From: Arabidopsis thaliana
Lineage: Eukaryota; Streptophyta; Magnoliopsida; Brassicales; Brassicaceae
Assembly (NCBI RefSeq): GCF_000001735.4
Contig: NC_003075.7
Coordinates: forward strand, 807,001-871,000
DNA: 64,000 nucleotides
Direction of reading: 5' to 3'
Shown here in pieces: positions 1 to 11,428 of this stretch (position 1 is the stretch's first letter; every line of letters starts with the position of its first letter). Under the pieces are notes generated by a model. The model saw nothing but the letters and a program-made list of their open reading frames with translations. It made no database searches and was not told the DNA's origin. A program made the position numbers and the translations under genes.

Positions 1-1018
1 AAGGCCAACTGCCCTCCAAACAATGATCTGCCAACAACCAGTCGAGTCCAAGTTACATAAGCTATCTTAGACACCATACTAGAATCACGAAATGGCAGCA
101 AGACTAATAACGGGAAAAAGATCTAAGGTGAAATATGAAGGGAAATAAAAGTTAGCCTACCTCATTGAAAATAGTGCCGGAAGCAATACGGAGAGTCGAA
201 ATACTGTCGCCCCATAACCGCATAGTATACAGTAGACACCTTTCTGCAACCAAAAATTACTTAATAAATCAAAACCTCTAACTTGAGTCATCACACCCCT
301 TAAACCCCAAGTACAGTAAAACTAACCTGGTGACTGAATTTCAAAAGCCATGCGTGATTCTTTAACATCCCAAATGCTGAGGGAATTATCACTACAACCA
401 ATAGCTAGAAGCTTATCTTCTTCTTCCAACGAACCAGTAGAGTCCTACCACAAGAACAAACCCAATCCATGAGGAACAAGGAACATTATAAAATCAAACA
501 GACAATGCAAAAACAGAGATTTTAACCTGTAAGAAACAAACGTCGAAGACCCAATTGCTAAGCCTAGGCAAAGATTCAAAATTTTCCAAATTCACGGAGA
601 TTTCACCAGAGCTCGAAGCTAATTCAACAATCAATGAAAAGATCTTCACTTTCTTCTCTCCAAATATTACAAGTTTATACGTATATCTTTCCGCCGAATG
701 AACAAAGCTTTTGCTACAAACAGTTCCATGGACGCGAACTCCCTCAAACACTTGAAACGATCGAATCAATTCCCCGGAACTCAAATCGTAAAGCAGAATC
801 TCCGAACCGGAACCTATTTGAATAAATTAACCCCTAATTACATCAAAAACTCCAACAAAAATTTGAAAAACAAAGATTTATCGTGAGAGCTCACCGGCGA
901 GAAGATAAGGAATTGAAGAAACATGTTGAGGAAGATTGAGGAAAGCTAGAGAAGAGACTTCTCCTAGATATGGACCGGCGTGAGGGTTCCACTTCCGGCG
1001 GCTGTTTTCTTCCGCCAT
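1..1018 (-). CDS. WD40-repeat protein (WDR6/TRM734-like), 5' end only
   Basis: This is the amino-terminal part of a large transducin/WD40 protein that continues past the left edge. The start ATG is at 1018. Exons are 895-1018, 527-813, 327-444, 161-243 and 1-27. All junctions are GT-AG and the joined frame stays open for 213 residues. The protein begins MAEENSRRKWNPHAGPYLG, and later has typical WD-blade strings such as LLAIGCSDNSLSIWDVKES. From memory the Arabidopsis gene here is At4g01860, a homologue of human WDR6 and yeast Trm734/Rtt10, the partner of the Trm7/FTSJ1 2'-O-methyltransferase acting on position 34 of tRNA-Phe. That role is inferred from the family. Only the first blades are visible, so the WDR6 assignment rests partly on recalled synteny. 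Confidence 0.8.
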
Positions 1019-1270
1019 AGCTTTGCTACGACAGTGCGGCTCCGACTCCGACTTGAGTTCAAAGTTTAGAGGCAACACAAAACTTTGCAATAGTAGTCAA
1101 ACTTTCCAAGTGAGTCAACGAGCCTCGAACATTTGGGCTTCATATATGGGCTTTTAGTCGCATGTTAATGGGCTTAATGCTTTTTATGTACAAAATCAAA
1201 TAATTGAGCAGGAAAGAGAGCGTAGAGAAAGGGCCCAATACTAAAAAGTTAGACAAACAAAAAAAGTAAT

Positions 1271-1294
1271 GCGGTGAGCGTGGATCGAACACGC

Positions 1295-1337
<43 letters not shown>

Positions 1338-1342
1338 CCCGC
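1271..1342 (-). tRNA. tRNA-Phe (anticodon GAA)
   Basis: Read on the minus strand, the 72 bases form a full cloverleaf starting GCGGGGATAGCTCAG, with anticodon loop CTGAAGA (GAA) and T-loop GTTCGATCC. It matches plant cytosolic tRNA-Phe, including the odd G5:A68 mismatch in the acceptor stem that plant tRNA-Phe is known to carry. A CAACAA motif lies just upstream and a run of seven T just downstream, as expected for a plant RNA polymerase III gene. There is no intron and the CCA is not encoded. It sits between the WD40 gene and the TolB-like gene. Confidence 0.97.
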
Positions 1343-1472
1343 TTTGTTGTTATTCAATGACACGTGTACTTATATAATGCTAAATGCATTTATTTTTGTT
1401 TGTTTTATTGAAATAAAAAAAGCGAGATTACATAAATATGACAGTCTTTTATAAGAAAAGGAGAAATCGCAT

Positions 1473-3431
1473 TCAGATATCGCAAGAAATCCACAACGGC
1501 TCCTCAAACTGACCTTCAAGCTTGTCACCATCTTGACCGTTCAAATTCAACTGACTCAAATCCAATTCATCAGCAGTATGCCACGTAGGAGTCCCATCTT
1601 CATACCCATTCCACGTCAGCCTCCTCAATCCCGTTCCGTCTAATTTCACAACGTACAAATCCCCATAAGGCTGAAACTGATTCGGCATCGTCACCGGCTC
1701 CGCCGTTACTCCGCTCAAATTCGCCGCGAAAACAAGCCAATCACCATCTTTATTGAAACTCACATGATTAACTCTCTCCCTCGCCGCTTCCTCAGACCCT
1801 TCCGGTCCCGAAATTTGAATCCTCCTCAAACCAGTACCGTCAGGTCTCACCACGTAAGCACCGAACACGGCCGTGTTCTCTGGATTATGACGATTAGATG
1901 AGAATCCGATGAGATCTCCTTTCGGAGACCAGCAAGGCATAGTGTCAATCCATGGCCCATCCGTTAACCGTCGTATTCCACCGCCGTTAGATTCTCCGTT
2001 AACGGCGTCTACAATGTAGAGATTTTTATGACCTGATCTACCAGATCGGAACACGATTGATTTACCGTCCGGAGAGCAAGACGGAAAAGCGTTATTCCCA
2101 GTGTTCTCTAGAGTGAGAATCTTCACATCACATGGAAGATCTTCTTTATCAGCGGTGAGATCTGATGGATCGAACTTGATTCGAGCTATCTGAACCGCGA
2201 TTCTCGCCGGAGAGAAGATTGGACCTAGAGATGTGTAGATTACATGACGCTCTGTTGGACTCCATGAATTGTAGAAAGCTGTACGGTCTTTGATCAACGT
2301 CCATCGTTTTGAACCGTCGGATTTAGATACTTTGATTCCACCGTTGATGTCGAAATCGGAGTTCAATGCGATTAGATCACCGTTGGGAGATGATGATGGA
2401 AACGATCCGTTGATTCTTAGTAATCGGAGGGTTTTGATTGGTGAAACGATGGATTCGATGTTAGGTACGATTGACTCGCCTTGAGTTGACTCGCCTCTGA
2501 ATCGGTGGTAGCCGAGGAACTCGGAGTCTGGAGACACGAAAGGGTTGTAATGGTGGAAACTCGGATTGAGTGACTCAGTCACCGGCTGAAACGTTGTGTT
2601 TTCAAGGTCGTAAATCTCGATGTGACGGTGGTTGACGCCGCGACGGCGAGTTGCTAAGGCGATTCGTTTCCCGTCGCGGAAAGCTGCAGGAGTGAAGCAA
2701 TGGAGTCCAGATGGAGTGACTCGGATTGGTGTGATTGGGAAATCGGTATATTCCGTGAAATTCTCCGGTATATCTACCCGGAAGATGCTCCACCAACCGT
2801 CGTCTGCTTGGTGGTGGAAGAAAACAGTTGAATCGCCGGACCAAGTCGGCCATCCACCACGCTCGCAGATAACCACTCTTGTCTCTGGTTTTGATGCTTT
2901 GAAAACAGTAATATCAGTGTTGATCTCGTGAAACTCACCACCCCAAGAGCGAGTTCCATAAGAAGCAACGGCTAAGAAATCTCCAGATTGAGAAACCGCC
3001 GGACTAAAGTCGGCGGTGTCTGGTGGAGTGACACGTGTAACTTCTCTCTTTGCGCTGTTGAGCTCCACGGTGTAAAGCGCAGACCAATTCTTGAAATAAC
3101 GATCAGGTTGCTCGTGAGCAGAGATGAAATAGAGTCTGTTGTTTTGAGTGATGATAGGACGGTCGTGGAAGTAGCTCTCTGGAGCTCCGGGAATCTGCTC
3201 GGGCTTAGAAATTCCGGATCGGGTTTTGTAAATCCTGGCGGATCCGTTTCTTTCCGAAACAAAGACGACATCATCGCTTTTATCGTTGACGAATTGAGCG
3301 TTGAAGTTCACGGAAACGCCGTCTGTTAAACGGCGTTCGACGGAGGTGGCTATGTTGAGAGAGAAGACGTCGAAGCCGTAGTGAGTTCGACCGACGGTGG
3401 TGAAAATGATAGTGCCTTTGGGAGTTTCCAT
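1473..3431 (-). CDS. TolB-like beta-propeller protein (PD40 repeats)
   Basis: Single-exon gene of 652 aa. I chose the ATG at 3431 (METPKGTIIFTTVGR) rather than the in-frame ATG at 3578, because a TATA box (minus TATAAATA, 3473-3480) lies between them. The protein is made of WD40-like PD40/TolB blades, seen as repeated pieces such as RRLTDGVSVNFNAQF, FPSCSPDGKSIVFRSGRSG, RRLTDGPWIDTMPCWSPKG and LRRLTWNGYEDGTPTW. No signal peptide is obvious, so cytosolic location is likely. The biochemical role is unknown. From memory this is At4g01870, a gene strongly induced by oxidative stress, xenobiotics and pathogens. TTGACT (W-box type) and TGACG motifs just upstream fit that. Confidence 0.93.
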   Translation of the reverse strand: METPKGTIIFTTVGRTHYGFDVFSLNIATSVERRLTDGVSVNFNAQFVNDKSDDVVFVSERNGSARIYKTRSGISKPEQIPGAPESYFHDRPIITQNNRLYFISAHEQPDRYFKNWSALYTVELNSAKREVTRVTPPDTADFSPAVSQSGDFLAVASYGTRSWGGEFHEINTDITVFKASKPETRVVICERGGWPTWSGDSTVFFHHQADDGWWSIFRVDIPENFTEYTDFPITPIRVTPSGLHCFTPAAFRDGKRIALATRRRGVNHRHIEIYDLENTTFQPVTESLNPSFHHYNPFVSPDSEFLGYHRFRGESTQGESIVPNIESIVSPIKTLRLLRINGSFPSSSPNGDLIALNSDFDINGGIKVSKSDGSKRWTLIKDRTAFYNSWSPTERHVIYTSLGPIFSPARIAVQIARIKFDPSDLTADKEDLPCDVKILTLENTGNNAFPSCSPDGKSIVFRSGRSGHKNLYIVDAVNGESNGGGIRRLTDGPWIDTMPCWSPKGDLIGFSSNRHNPENTAVFGAYVVRPDGTGLRRIQISGPEGSEEAARERVNHVSFNKDGDWLVFAANLSGVTAEPVTMPNQFQPYGDLYVVKLDGTGLRRLTWNGYEDGTPTWHTADELDLSQLNLNGQDGDKLEGQFEEPLWISCDI

Positions 3432-3472
3432 TGTCGAGTTTTTGATGAATTGTTGGTGGTAAGTGATTCGAG

Positions 3473-3605
3473 TATTTATAGAAGGTTGTGGAGGTGTTTG
3501 ACTATTTGACTGAGTGTGAAGTGTGAACGGAACAAAACTGATCCGTACGTGCGTGTGTAATGACGTTGCAGTCTTCATAGGATCTTTTATCGTTAATTAC
3601 GTGGA
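3473..3605 (-). promoter_or_regulatory. Compact stress-type promoter of the TolB-like gene
   Basis: Within about 175 bp of the ATG lie a TATA box (minus TATAAATA, 3473-3480), two TTGACT motifs 8 bp apart (from 3498 and 3506, plus strand) that match the WRKY W-box core, a TGACG motif (3561-3565) of the kind bound by TGA bZIP factors, and a CCACGTAA ACGT-core site (3597-3604, read on minus). This layout fits the WRKY/TGA control expected for a pathogen- and oxidant-induced gene. Function is inferred from motifs only. Confidence 0.5.
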
Positions 3606-3809
3606 AAATCGACGCAGAAGAGATTCATGTATGTGTAATAGAATGTGAGAAAATTGGTTTTGAATACTAAACAGTGGATTTGACCAAAGACAGAGAATGA
3701 GCTAATGAAGTTGTGACTTAACAAGCAAAATCGCTGTCGTATACACCATGTGTAATATCTCTTCTAGTTTTCACCAACCAAGTATTAAATAACCAACAAG
3801 AATACAACA

Positions 3810-5882
3810 TCAAGCAATAGAAGGATTGGGTTTTCCGGCGATCAGTAAAGTATTTTCCGGCGAGATGCTTGCCGGGATATACTTCACTAGCTTTGAATTT
3901 AATCCATGTTTCTTAACCCACTTCATCCTCCCTGCATCGATGATCTGTTTGCATTTGAATCCTAAAACAGCTCTTTCCATGGGTTTCATTTTCTTCACAA
4001 CTTCCTCCACGCTGATCAAAGAAGCATCTCTTACTTCTCCTTCTTCCTCCTCCTTTGCACTGCATCAGAAGAACAATCAAATATGAAACAACTTATATGC
4101 AGTAACTTCTTTATCATCTTTAAATCCAAGAAAATGTTACTTTGAATCAAGAAGGTCAATGTCATCAACACCGGGAAGCTTGGAACCGTGATCATCATCT
4201 ACTGCCCAGCTAGTGAACGAAGTCATGATATGGAACTCGTCCTTGGAAATCCCCAGGCTAAGGATATATTCTTTATCTGAGAGACACATAACCATATTCT
4301 TGATTAAATAGAGAAGTTATATAATAATCTGATAGATCAAAGAAGTCACAGTGACTGTGAGTTTACTTATGTAGCTTTTCCATTGGGAAAGATGATGGCA
4401 ACAAGTCGCAATAGCGAGACCTCTAAGTACTGGGCTTTCACCATCTTGTCTGGATAAACAACATCTTAAGCTCAAATCTATTATCGACACATAAGAATGA
4501 ACATCAATTAGCAAAACCAGATGCTATAAATGAAGTGGAAATCTAATAGTGAAGGAGCAAAGACATAAGCATGTAGTGACCTGTTGCAGGACCACAGAGA
4601 TGTTTCCCTACGGCCACATAAGGAACACCGTGCAAAGATTCAACCGCGTTAAGGTTCAAATCCTCAACTGAAAACACACAAGGTTTTTTCCATCATTAAT
4701 ACATAACCTGGAACAAGTAAACAAGAAAAGGTACTAGATTTACGGGAACCTTACTATCGATTCTCATACGCTCTAATACTAAGCTCTCCTTTTGCCTCAA
4801 TGACCTATCAGCCTATATGCGATAAAACAAATGTGGACTGAAAAACAAGATAGATTACTAAAAATAACAGAATGAACACAAACTAGCAAGCTTAACCAAC
4901 CTTAAGCTTGTAAGATTTCCTCTCAACTAGATACACTTTTTTGATCCCATAGCAATCTGCTAGCATCTGTGTTAAGTATCCTCTCCCAGCGCCAAATTCA
5001 ACAACCGCTGGCGCAGTATTATCGTCTTTCTCTTCCAGATCGCTTTCGCAACATTCCACATTTATGTTGCACCTCTTCAATACACCAATCTCTTCCAAGT
5101 TACCAAGAATTGAACCTTGCTGCAAAACATGTTTCTCTTGAAATGGTAATTTCCTGCCAAACAATATGTATCAGTCCCGAAACTTCTCCTCGCCCTATCC
5201 ATACCCAAGAACCAAAGCTCCAAACTATTCTAACCATTTATGATTTACCTATCTATCTCCTTATTAAACCATATGTTACAAGCTTCAGGTGACAAATACG
5301 AATCTTCGATATCTTTACAAATACCGCCATGAACATCCTCAATTTTCTTAATAAGCTGATGAAACTTAGAAACACTCATACTATAGAGCAGATTTCTCTT
5401 CATCTCTGAAGTAACAAGAGAACAAGATCCCATCTTTTCTTCTTCTTCGTCGTTCCCAGCATTAATACCCTTCTGATAAAATCGTTGACCAGACAATTCT
5501 ACAGTTTGTTTAAGTAAAGGACATCTCTTTACATGCCATTCGAGATTCTCCTGCAACACAGAGCTAACAAAATTCGAATCAAACAGTTGCTACAATAGCA
5601 GAAAAATTGCAAACTATAACCTTTGAAAAAAAAAACAAAGTATTTGACTCACTGAGAAGGATCAATAGGGCATGGAATCCATTGACCTTCCAATCTCTGG
5701 CTATGGTTTCCACAAAACCTGTTTGATAACTTTGAAAAATTAGCTCCTCACTAATTTGAACAGAAGAAAAAAACGAAACTTTACTCTTTCACTTACATAG
5801 AACTCTCGATTCGAGTATTCGCGCATGATCTTTTCTTCTTCGGAAGCCAGAAACTGCATCGATTGCTACTTTTCGCCTCCAT
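3810..5882 (-). CDS. TRM13: tRNA 2'-O-methyltransferase TRM13 homologue
   Basis: Nine exons: 5797-5882, 5653-5718, 5249-5563, 4901-5153, 4755-4812, 4581-4667, 4367-4477, 4141-4276 and 3810-4059. All are GT-AG and encode 453 aa. The N-terminus has the TRM13 cysteine-rich finger (RCSFWLPKKKRSC and FCGNH), followed by a U11-48K-type CHHC finger (CPIDPSH, HVKRCPL). The SAM-binding motif reads VEFGAGRGYLTQMLADC. The C-terminal domain has the family strings GLAIATCCHHLSQW and TSFTSWAVDDDHGS. Trm13 enzymes methylate the ribose of nucleotide 4 in cytosolic tRNA-His, tRNA-Gly or tRNA-Pro. The exon 3 acceptor I used (5564/5563) keeps the CHHC finger; the more obvious CAG eight codons later breaks the frame. 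From memory this is At4g01880. Confidence 0.92.
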
Positions 5883-6161
5883 TCTCTCAGCCAGAGTTTT
5901 GCTCTTGAGACAAAGGAGACGGAGGTCTTCAACGGGTCCTAAAAAGGGCTTTTTTTGGCCCATTAAGAGCCCATTTAAGTTTAAAATCGAATCAATCTAA
6001 GCAACCATTTGAAAAATGACACGTGGCATTTCCAAAAAAACAAAGAAGCATGTTTCTTCTCCTCCTTACATACTCTTTAACGCCATAAGTCTTTACATTT
6101 TCTTCCGCCGGAAAAACAGATATCACACAGAAAACACAAACGACGACGAAGAAAGAAGAAG
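5883..6161. promoter_or_regulatory. Shared promoter region between TRM13 and the START-like gene
   Basis: Only 279 bp separate the two divergent start codons, so the interval must hold both 5' leaders and both promoters. It contains an ACACGTGG ACGT-core site (6020-6027). A TGGCCCAT-type site (GGGCCA on minus, near 5957) resembles the TCP-bound site II elements of housekeeping genes. No clear TATA box was seen in either direction. Confidence 0.45.
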
Positions 6162-7800
6162 ATGTCTGCAACGGCAATTCTCTCTGTAAATAACCCTAAA
6201 GACTTAGTCACCGGATTTGGTAATCGGACATTTCATTCCCGGAGCAACTTTGCTAAACCCAGTTCGAGATTGTTTCCTTCTTCTTCTTCTCCGATGAAGC
6301 CTTTGACCCTTGCTTCTAGATTCTCTCCTTTGATTTCAACAAATAGATCCTTTAAATCTTCAGTCTTCAGGAGATTTGATACTCTCATGGAGTGGCAAGA
6401 ATGCAAGTAAGCGATTCGATCTTCCCCTCTGCTCTTTGACTCTCTCTGACTGAGGATTTTTTGTTGTTTTCATGTAATTTGGCATTTTTAAGAACTATGA
6501 ATTTTTCCTTGGAGATTTTTCGAAATTGCAGAATCCTGAGAGGTAAAGGATCTGATTTTTATTTACTTATGATTGCTCTGGAGATTCAAGTTCAATACTT
6601 TTATCAACGTTAGCTTTAGATAGTCAAATTTGATGGTTTTAACTCTTCATGTCATTTCTTGACAATGCTGTTCAAATTCAAGCTATGATTTTTTTTTTGA
6701 TTTTTTTGGTCATAATCAAGCTATGAATTTTATTTGGCTTTTTGGAGTCAAGAAGGTTTGTGTAAGTGTTTGAATCTTTATTTTTGTGGAGAATTTCAGA
6801 GTAAAGATGAAGGTAGAAGTGCCTGTATCAGTTGCTTATGGACTCTACTCGGAACGAGAATCAATTCCTAAATGGATGACATTTATTTCATCCGTTAAGG
6901 TAATGATGTTTGTTCATATGATCACTCTTTCTGTTGGCAAATGATGTTCAGCATTGGATTTTGTTTTTTTATATTACGGTTTAGTTCTGCAGGTATTGAA
7001 GGACAAACCCGATTTATCTCGATGGACCTTGAAATATAAAGCATTTGGTCAGAATCTTGAGTACGCTTGGCTTGCTAAGAACTTGCAGGCAAGTATCATG
7101 AACAATTGAACTGTTTATAAGTAGCTCCATTCATTCTTATGTATGGATCTTTAAGAATCTTTTGTTATGACTTCAATAGTTTTGGTATATATGCCTTGAT
7201 ATCAAGAACATGTTAAACAGCTTTAATACTCTCTTTTTGGATCTCTCGTAATTGTTTTCTAGATTTTGTTTCCTGCAGCCTCTCCCAAACCAAAAAATAC
7301 ACTGGATTTCTCTTGAAGGGCTTCCTAACAAGTAATAGAACTGAAACGAATCAATACGTTCTGAGTCTCAAAATTCATCTCTTGATTCTTGATGTTAACG
7401 TCTTGCTATTTTTACAGGGGCACTGTCCGGTTTTTCCCGCTAGGACCTTCATCATGTGACGTAGAAGTAAGTTTCCATTGTTCATATCATCGGTTTTCGA
7501 CTTTCCAATGATTTTTCTGAGTTCTTTGCTTTGTTTGCAGCTAACCTTTGCATATGAAGTTCCACTGCTACTTATACCATTTGCAGCAGTAAGCAAGCAT
7601 TCTTTATTCAACATGTGAAAACTGTATCAATACTTGATGATTTTAGAGAGTGATTCAACACAACTAAATGTCTCAAATCCTATCTTCTGGTAACATTTCA
7701 TATTTGCTTTCTTCAGGCGCTTCAACCGCTAATGCAAGGATTGATCAAGAACAGTTTGGAGCAATTTGCAGAGATAGCAAAAAGCACAAAGACCACTTAG
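6162..7800 (+). CDS. Polyketide cyclase/dehydrase (START/Bet v1-like) lipid-binding-fold protein, predicted plastid
   Basis: Seven exons: 6162-6406, 6800-6899, 6993-7088, 7279-7331, 7418-7466, 7541-7588 and 7717-7800, giving 224 aa. The first 80 residues are Ser/Thr/Arg-rich and acid-poor, like a chloroplast transit peptide. The rest has the SRPBCC pattern: VEVPVSVAYGLYSERESIPKW, then WTLKYKAFGQNLEYAWLAK, then TVRFFPLGPSSCDVELTFAYEVP. The C-terminal helix is PLMQGLIKNSLEQFAEIAKS. The third intron starts GC (CAG|GCAAGT); the nearest GT choice brings an early stop, so this is a true GC-AG intron. Members of this fold bind hydrophobic ligands. The ligand here is unknown. From memory this is At4g01883. 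Confidence 0.88.
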
Positions 7801-8199
7801 TTAAACAACACAACAGCAAAACTTATCCACGACACACATTATCACATTGTTCTTACAGGAGTTTGCACAGAGAATCATTGTTGTGAGTCACAACTTGTGA
7901 CTGTTACCATATTGATTTTTTATAGAGTGTTCATGTCATGCAAAGAAAAAGTTTATTATAGTCACAATATCTCAGTCTTCGACTAAAGACTCTTGAGTTT
8001 ATCTCTGTTGGCCGGAAAATAAACATGCATATCCCTTGAGATATTTTACCAAATCATTCATTTTTCACTTAATTTTTTAGAAACAAATATATCTGTAATT
8101 TAGAGCCCACAAGTACCAGATGGCTAAACCCATGACAAAGGTTGAAACCATGTCTAATGTCTTATTGATTTGTCCGCGTTTGCTCACAGATGCGTAAAA

Positions 8200-8210
8200 A
8201 GTCCCACATG
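8200..8210 (+). promoter_or_regulatory. Upstream sequence element (USE) of the U2 gene
   Basis: AGTCCCACATG matches the plant snRNA USE consensus RTCCCACATCG in all but the last base or two. It lies about 70 bp upstream of the U2 start. A weak TATA-like stretch (ATAAGTTTAG, from 8233) follows at about 33 bp spacing, the longer spacing typical of plant RNA polymerase II snRNA genes. Confidence 0.85.
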
Positions 8211-8272
8211 GACAAGATAGAGAGCGTTGGTCATAAGTTTAGTAGTAAGAAGCTGAGCCCTTTGGTTAACTC

Positions 8273-8468
8273 ATACCTTTCTCGGCCTTTTGGCTAAGAT
8301 CAAGTGTAGTATCTGTTCTTATCAGTTTAATATCTGATATGTGGGCCATCGGCCCACACGATATTAACTCTATTTTTTAAGGGAGAAAGCCCGTTAAGAT
8401 AGCTTGCTATCTAGGCTTTCACGAGTCCCCCATGCGCTGCAGTACTGCATGGGCCTGGCTCAACCCAC
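8273..8468 (+). ncRNA. U2: U2 spliceosomal snRNA
   Basis: The sequence begins ATACCTTTCTCGGCCTTTTG, which is the U2 5' end. It contains the branch-point recognition segment GTGTAGTATCTGTT, the stem GTGGGCCATCGGCCCAC, an Sm-type T-run (CTATTTTTTAAG) and the 3' stem-loops ending GGGCCTGGCTCAACCCAC. The length of about 196 nt is right for plant U2. A 3' box match (AGTCAAA, 8478-8484) follows, as in plant polymerase II snRNA genes. With the USE and 3' box present, I judge it a functional gene rather than a retrocopy. Confidence 0.97.
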
Positions 8469-8484
8469 CAACTAATCAGTCAAA

Positions 8485-9209
8485 CTTTGATTCTCTTAGT
8501 TATATAATTGAGAAATTACACAAAATCTATAAAACAGCATGGTTGGAGAAAAAATCACCTCTTTGTGTGAAAATGACATTATAATGGGTTAGAACTTAGA
8601 AACATTACATTTGTTTTTTCTAAAAATGGTTTTTTAATTTGTGTATTTTGATCATTTAAACTCGCAAAACATCAACTATAGCATAGCATAAAGCCATAAA
8701 CTGTGCGTCTATCTGTAAAATTATTCCTAAAACTGAAAAGTTGTTGACATAAAACAATACTATTTGCACATGAAATGGAAACTTCACAATCTTCTAATGG
8801 AATATATGACCACATGAATTCTAGAAAGTCAAACCTTTGAAGTCGCCAACGATGTTCTGATGTCTAAATTGGAGCATTAATCTATACAATATAGTATCAC
8901 TAATATGCAGTTCAGCTTATGGCTAATGATTTTCCAACAAATAAGGGGTTTGCCATGAATTTGAGATAATACATATGCACTTTGAGCTGTCTTAACATCA
9001 TTATGTCCAAATAATTAAGATTTACGAGATAATCTCTTTTTGGCTATGACTTCAATTAATTAATAAGATTATATATCAACATTGTATATGTAACGAAACA
9101 TGTATACTTCAGCTACAATAAGTCAATAATTTTAAAAAGCCTTGAGAAGAGAAAGAAGAACCATCCCATCATAGAAGAAGAAAAAAAAAAAAAAAAACCT
9201 AAACTCAAA
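8485..9209. other. AT-rich intergenic interval
   Basis: No supported gene. The last 40 bp before the polygalacturonase start contain an A-run of about 18 and are probably its 5' leader. Confidence 0.5.
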
Positions 9210-11428
9210 ATGTTGAAACTTTCTCGTGATCCGATTCTATGTATCACTACATTAATTCTCATTATAACATTTTCTCTCTTATCCTATGGAACTGAAGCAA
9301 GGCTACATCATCAAGCGTCTCAGCCTCCTTCTCCCTCTCCAAACCCTAACGACCCGTCGAAATCTCCATCTCGGTCCCAAGATCTCGACCACGAAGTAGT
9401 TTACGACGTGAGGAAATACGGTGCGGTCGGTAATGGTGTCGCAGATGACACTGTGTCGTTCAAGACAGCTTGGGATTCAGCTTGTAGCAACAACAAAAAC
9501 AATACTGCCTCCGTCTTGCATGTGCCTTACGGTTTCACTTTCATGATCCGTTCCACTATTTTCACTGGTCCTTGTCGCTCTTACCAATACTTCCAAGTAC
9601 CAGTTACTAATAAACTTATTTAATTTCTACATGAATATCAAACTTTTGGATAATTGGGTCTAATGGTTTATTTGCTATTGATTTTTTTTTAAAAACAATA
9701 AAGGTTGATGGGACCATCGTGCCACGGGATGGACCAAAGTCGTGGCCAAGCAGTTTAAACAAAAGACAATGGCTCGCCTTTTATAGAATCAACGGAATGG
9801 CTCTACAAGGCGCCGGAGTTATCGACGGTCGTGGACAAAATTGGTGGGATCTTCCCTGCAAACCTCATCAGGTAATTAAATACTCACTAGCTAGTACACA
9901 TTTTCAAATTAATCATAATCTAAAAAGTGAAAGATTCGATAATGTAATGTGTGGTTTATATAAGTCATATGACTATTTGAAATCAAAATATTTACTATGT
10001 AATATTATGATAATATGTTCAAGCAGAATGTCAACAAAACTAAACTTGCTGGTCCATGTGAAAGCCCCGCCGTAAGTAAAACCAAACATTTAAAAGATTA
10101 TATGTTTCTTACCCTTATTATTCATATTTAATGTTGAATAATGTTCAATGGTTTTGGTGAGGTTAGGCTTTAAGGTTCTTCATGAGCTCGAATGTAATTG
10201 TGAAAGGCCTAAGTATAAAAAACAGCCCTCAGGTTCACCTCAAATTAGATGGATGTCACGTAGTTCACATCAACTCCCTTCGAATCATATCTCCGCCGGC
10301 TAGTCCCAACACCGACGGTATCCACATTGAGAACTCCAACTCCGTTGAGATTTACAACTCCGTTATCTCCAACGGTATACATTCGACATACACGTCTAAT
10401 AATTGTCTATATACATTACATAACAAATGGAAGTTAAATTGCAATGGAAAAAAAGGCACAACTTCGAACATGCATCGAACATGCATGTTCATTAACAAAA
10501 CTTGGATTTTATTAACATATTCAAATATTTTGATGATGTAGATAAACTTTCGCACAAGCTAGTGATTCGTTAATGAAAAATGAGACATACATATTTGGTT
10601 TGAACTTATTTAAACAAGTATTTTACATTTTCGACATAATTTAAAAGAAAAAAAAAACAAGATTCATTCAAGATATATGATAAGGAGTCCATTTTGAATG
10701 TATTTAATTAGAGTGTAAACAAACTCAAGATTCTTGAAATTTTTTGCTAGGAGATGATTGTGTCTCCATAGGACCCGGAGCATACGATATCGATATACGA
10801 AATATCACTTGTGGACCAGGAGGGCATGGAATTAGGTAAAAAACGACTCATGGTTTATGATTTAGTTTTTAACATTTCGTAATATATTCGGTATTAACAT
10901 AATCTTGTGATTTGTAGCATTGGAAGTTTGGGAGAAAAAAACTCACATGCGTGTGTCTCCAACGTTACGGTTAGAGACTCGTTCATAAAATTTTCCGAAA
11001 ATGGAGTACGAATCAAGACATGGCAAGGTGGATCAGGGTCCGTTTCGGGTGTAACGTTTGACAATATCCATGTAGATACTGTCCGGAATCCGATAATCAT
11101 CGATCAATACTATTGCACGACTAAAAGTTGTGCTAACAAAACATCAGCGGTTTTTGTGAATGATATAGTATATCAAAGTATAAAAGGCACATACGATATT
11201 CGTAGTCCCCCAATGCATTTTGGATGCAGCAACAATGTCCCGTGCACAAACTTAACACTTTCGAATATCGAATTGTTACCTTCAAAAGAAGATATTGTTG
11301 TGGGTCCGTTCTGTTGGAATGCGTATGGGATCACGGATGAGTTCTCTGTACCTTTGATCTCGTGTCTCAAATCGAATCCTTCGACATCGTTGTTAAGTGG
11401 TCTTTCAGGGAGGTGTGGATCACCGTGA
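9210..11428 (+). CDS. Secreted polygalacturonase (glycoside hydrolase family 28)
   Basis: Six exons: 9210-9596, 9704-9871, 10027-10071, 10167-10374, 10751-10835 and 10918-11428, giving 467 aa. Residues 1-31 form a signal peptide (hydrophobic core [17 protein letters not shown]), followed by a Pro/Ser-rich stretch. The four GH28 catalytic motifs are all present: NTDGIH near residue 248, GDDCVSIG at 270, GHGISIG near 294 and RIKTW near 329. The catalytic aspartates, the active histidine and the RIK substrate-binding residues are therefore intact. The enzyme should hydrolyse alpha-1,4-galacturonan (pectin) in the cell wall. Whether it acts endo or exo cannot be read from sequence. From memory this is At4g01890. 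Confidence 0.95.

Noticed and set aside
3432-3578. 49-codon N-terminal extension of the TolB-like protein
   Set aside because: It crosses the TATA box and W-box sites, and composition does not look coding.
7668-7886. 72-codon plus frame at the end of the START-like gene
   Set aside because: Out of frame with the last exon; overlaps the acceptor and the real stop at 7798.
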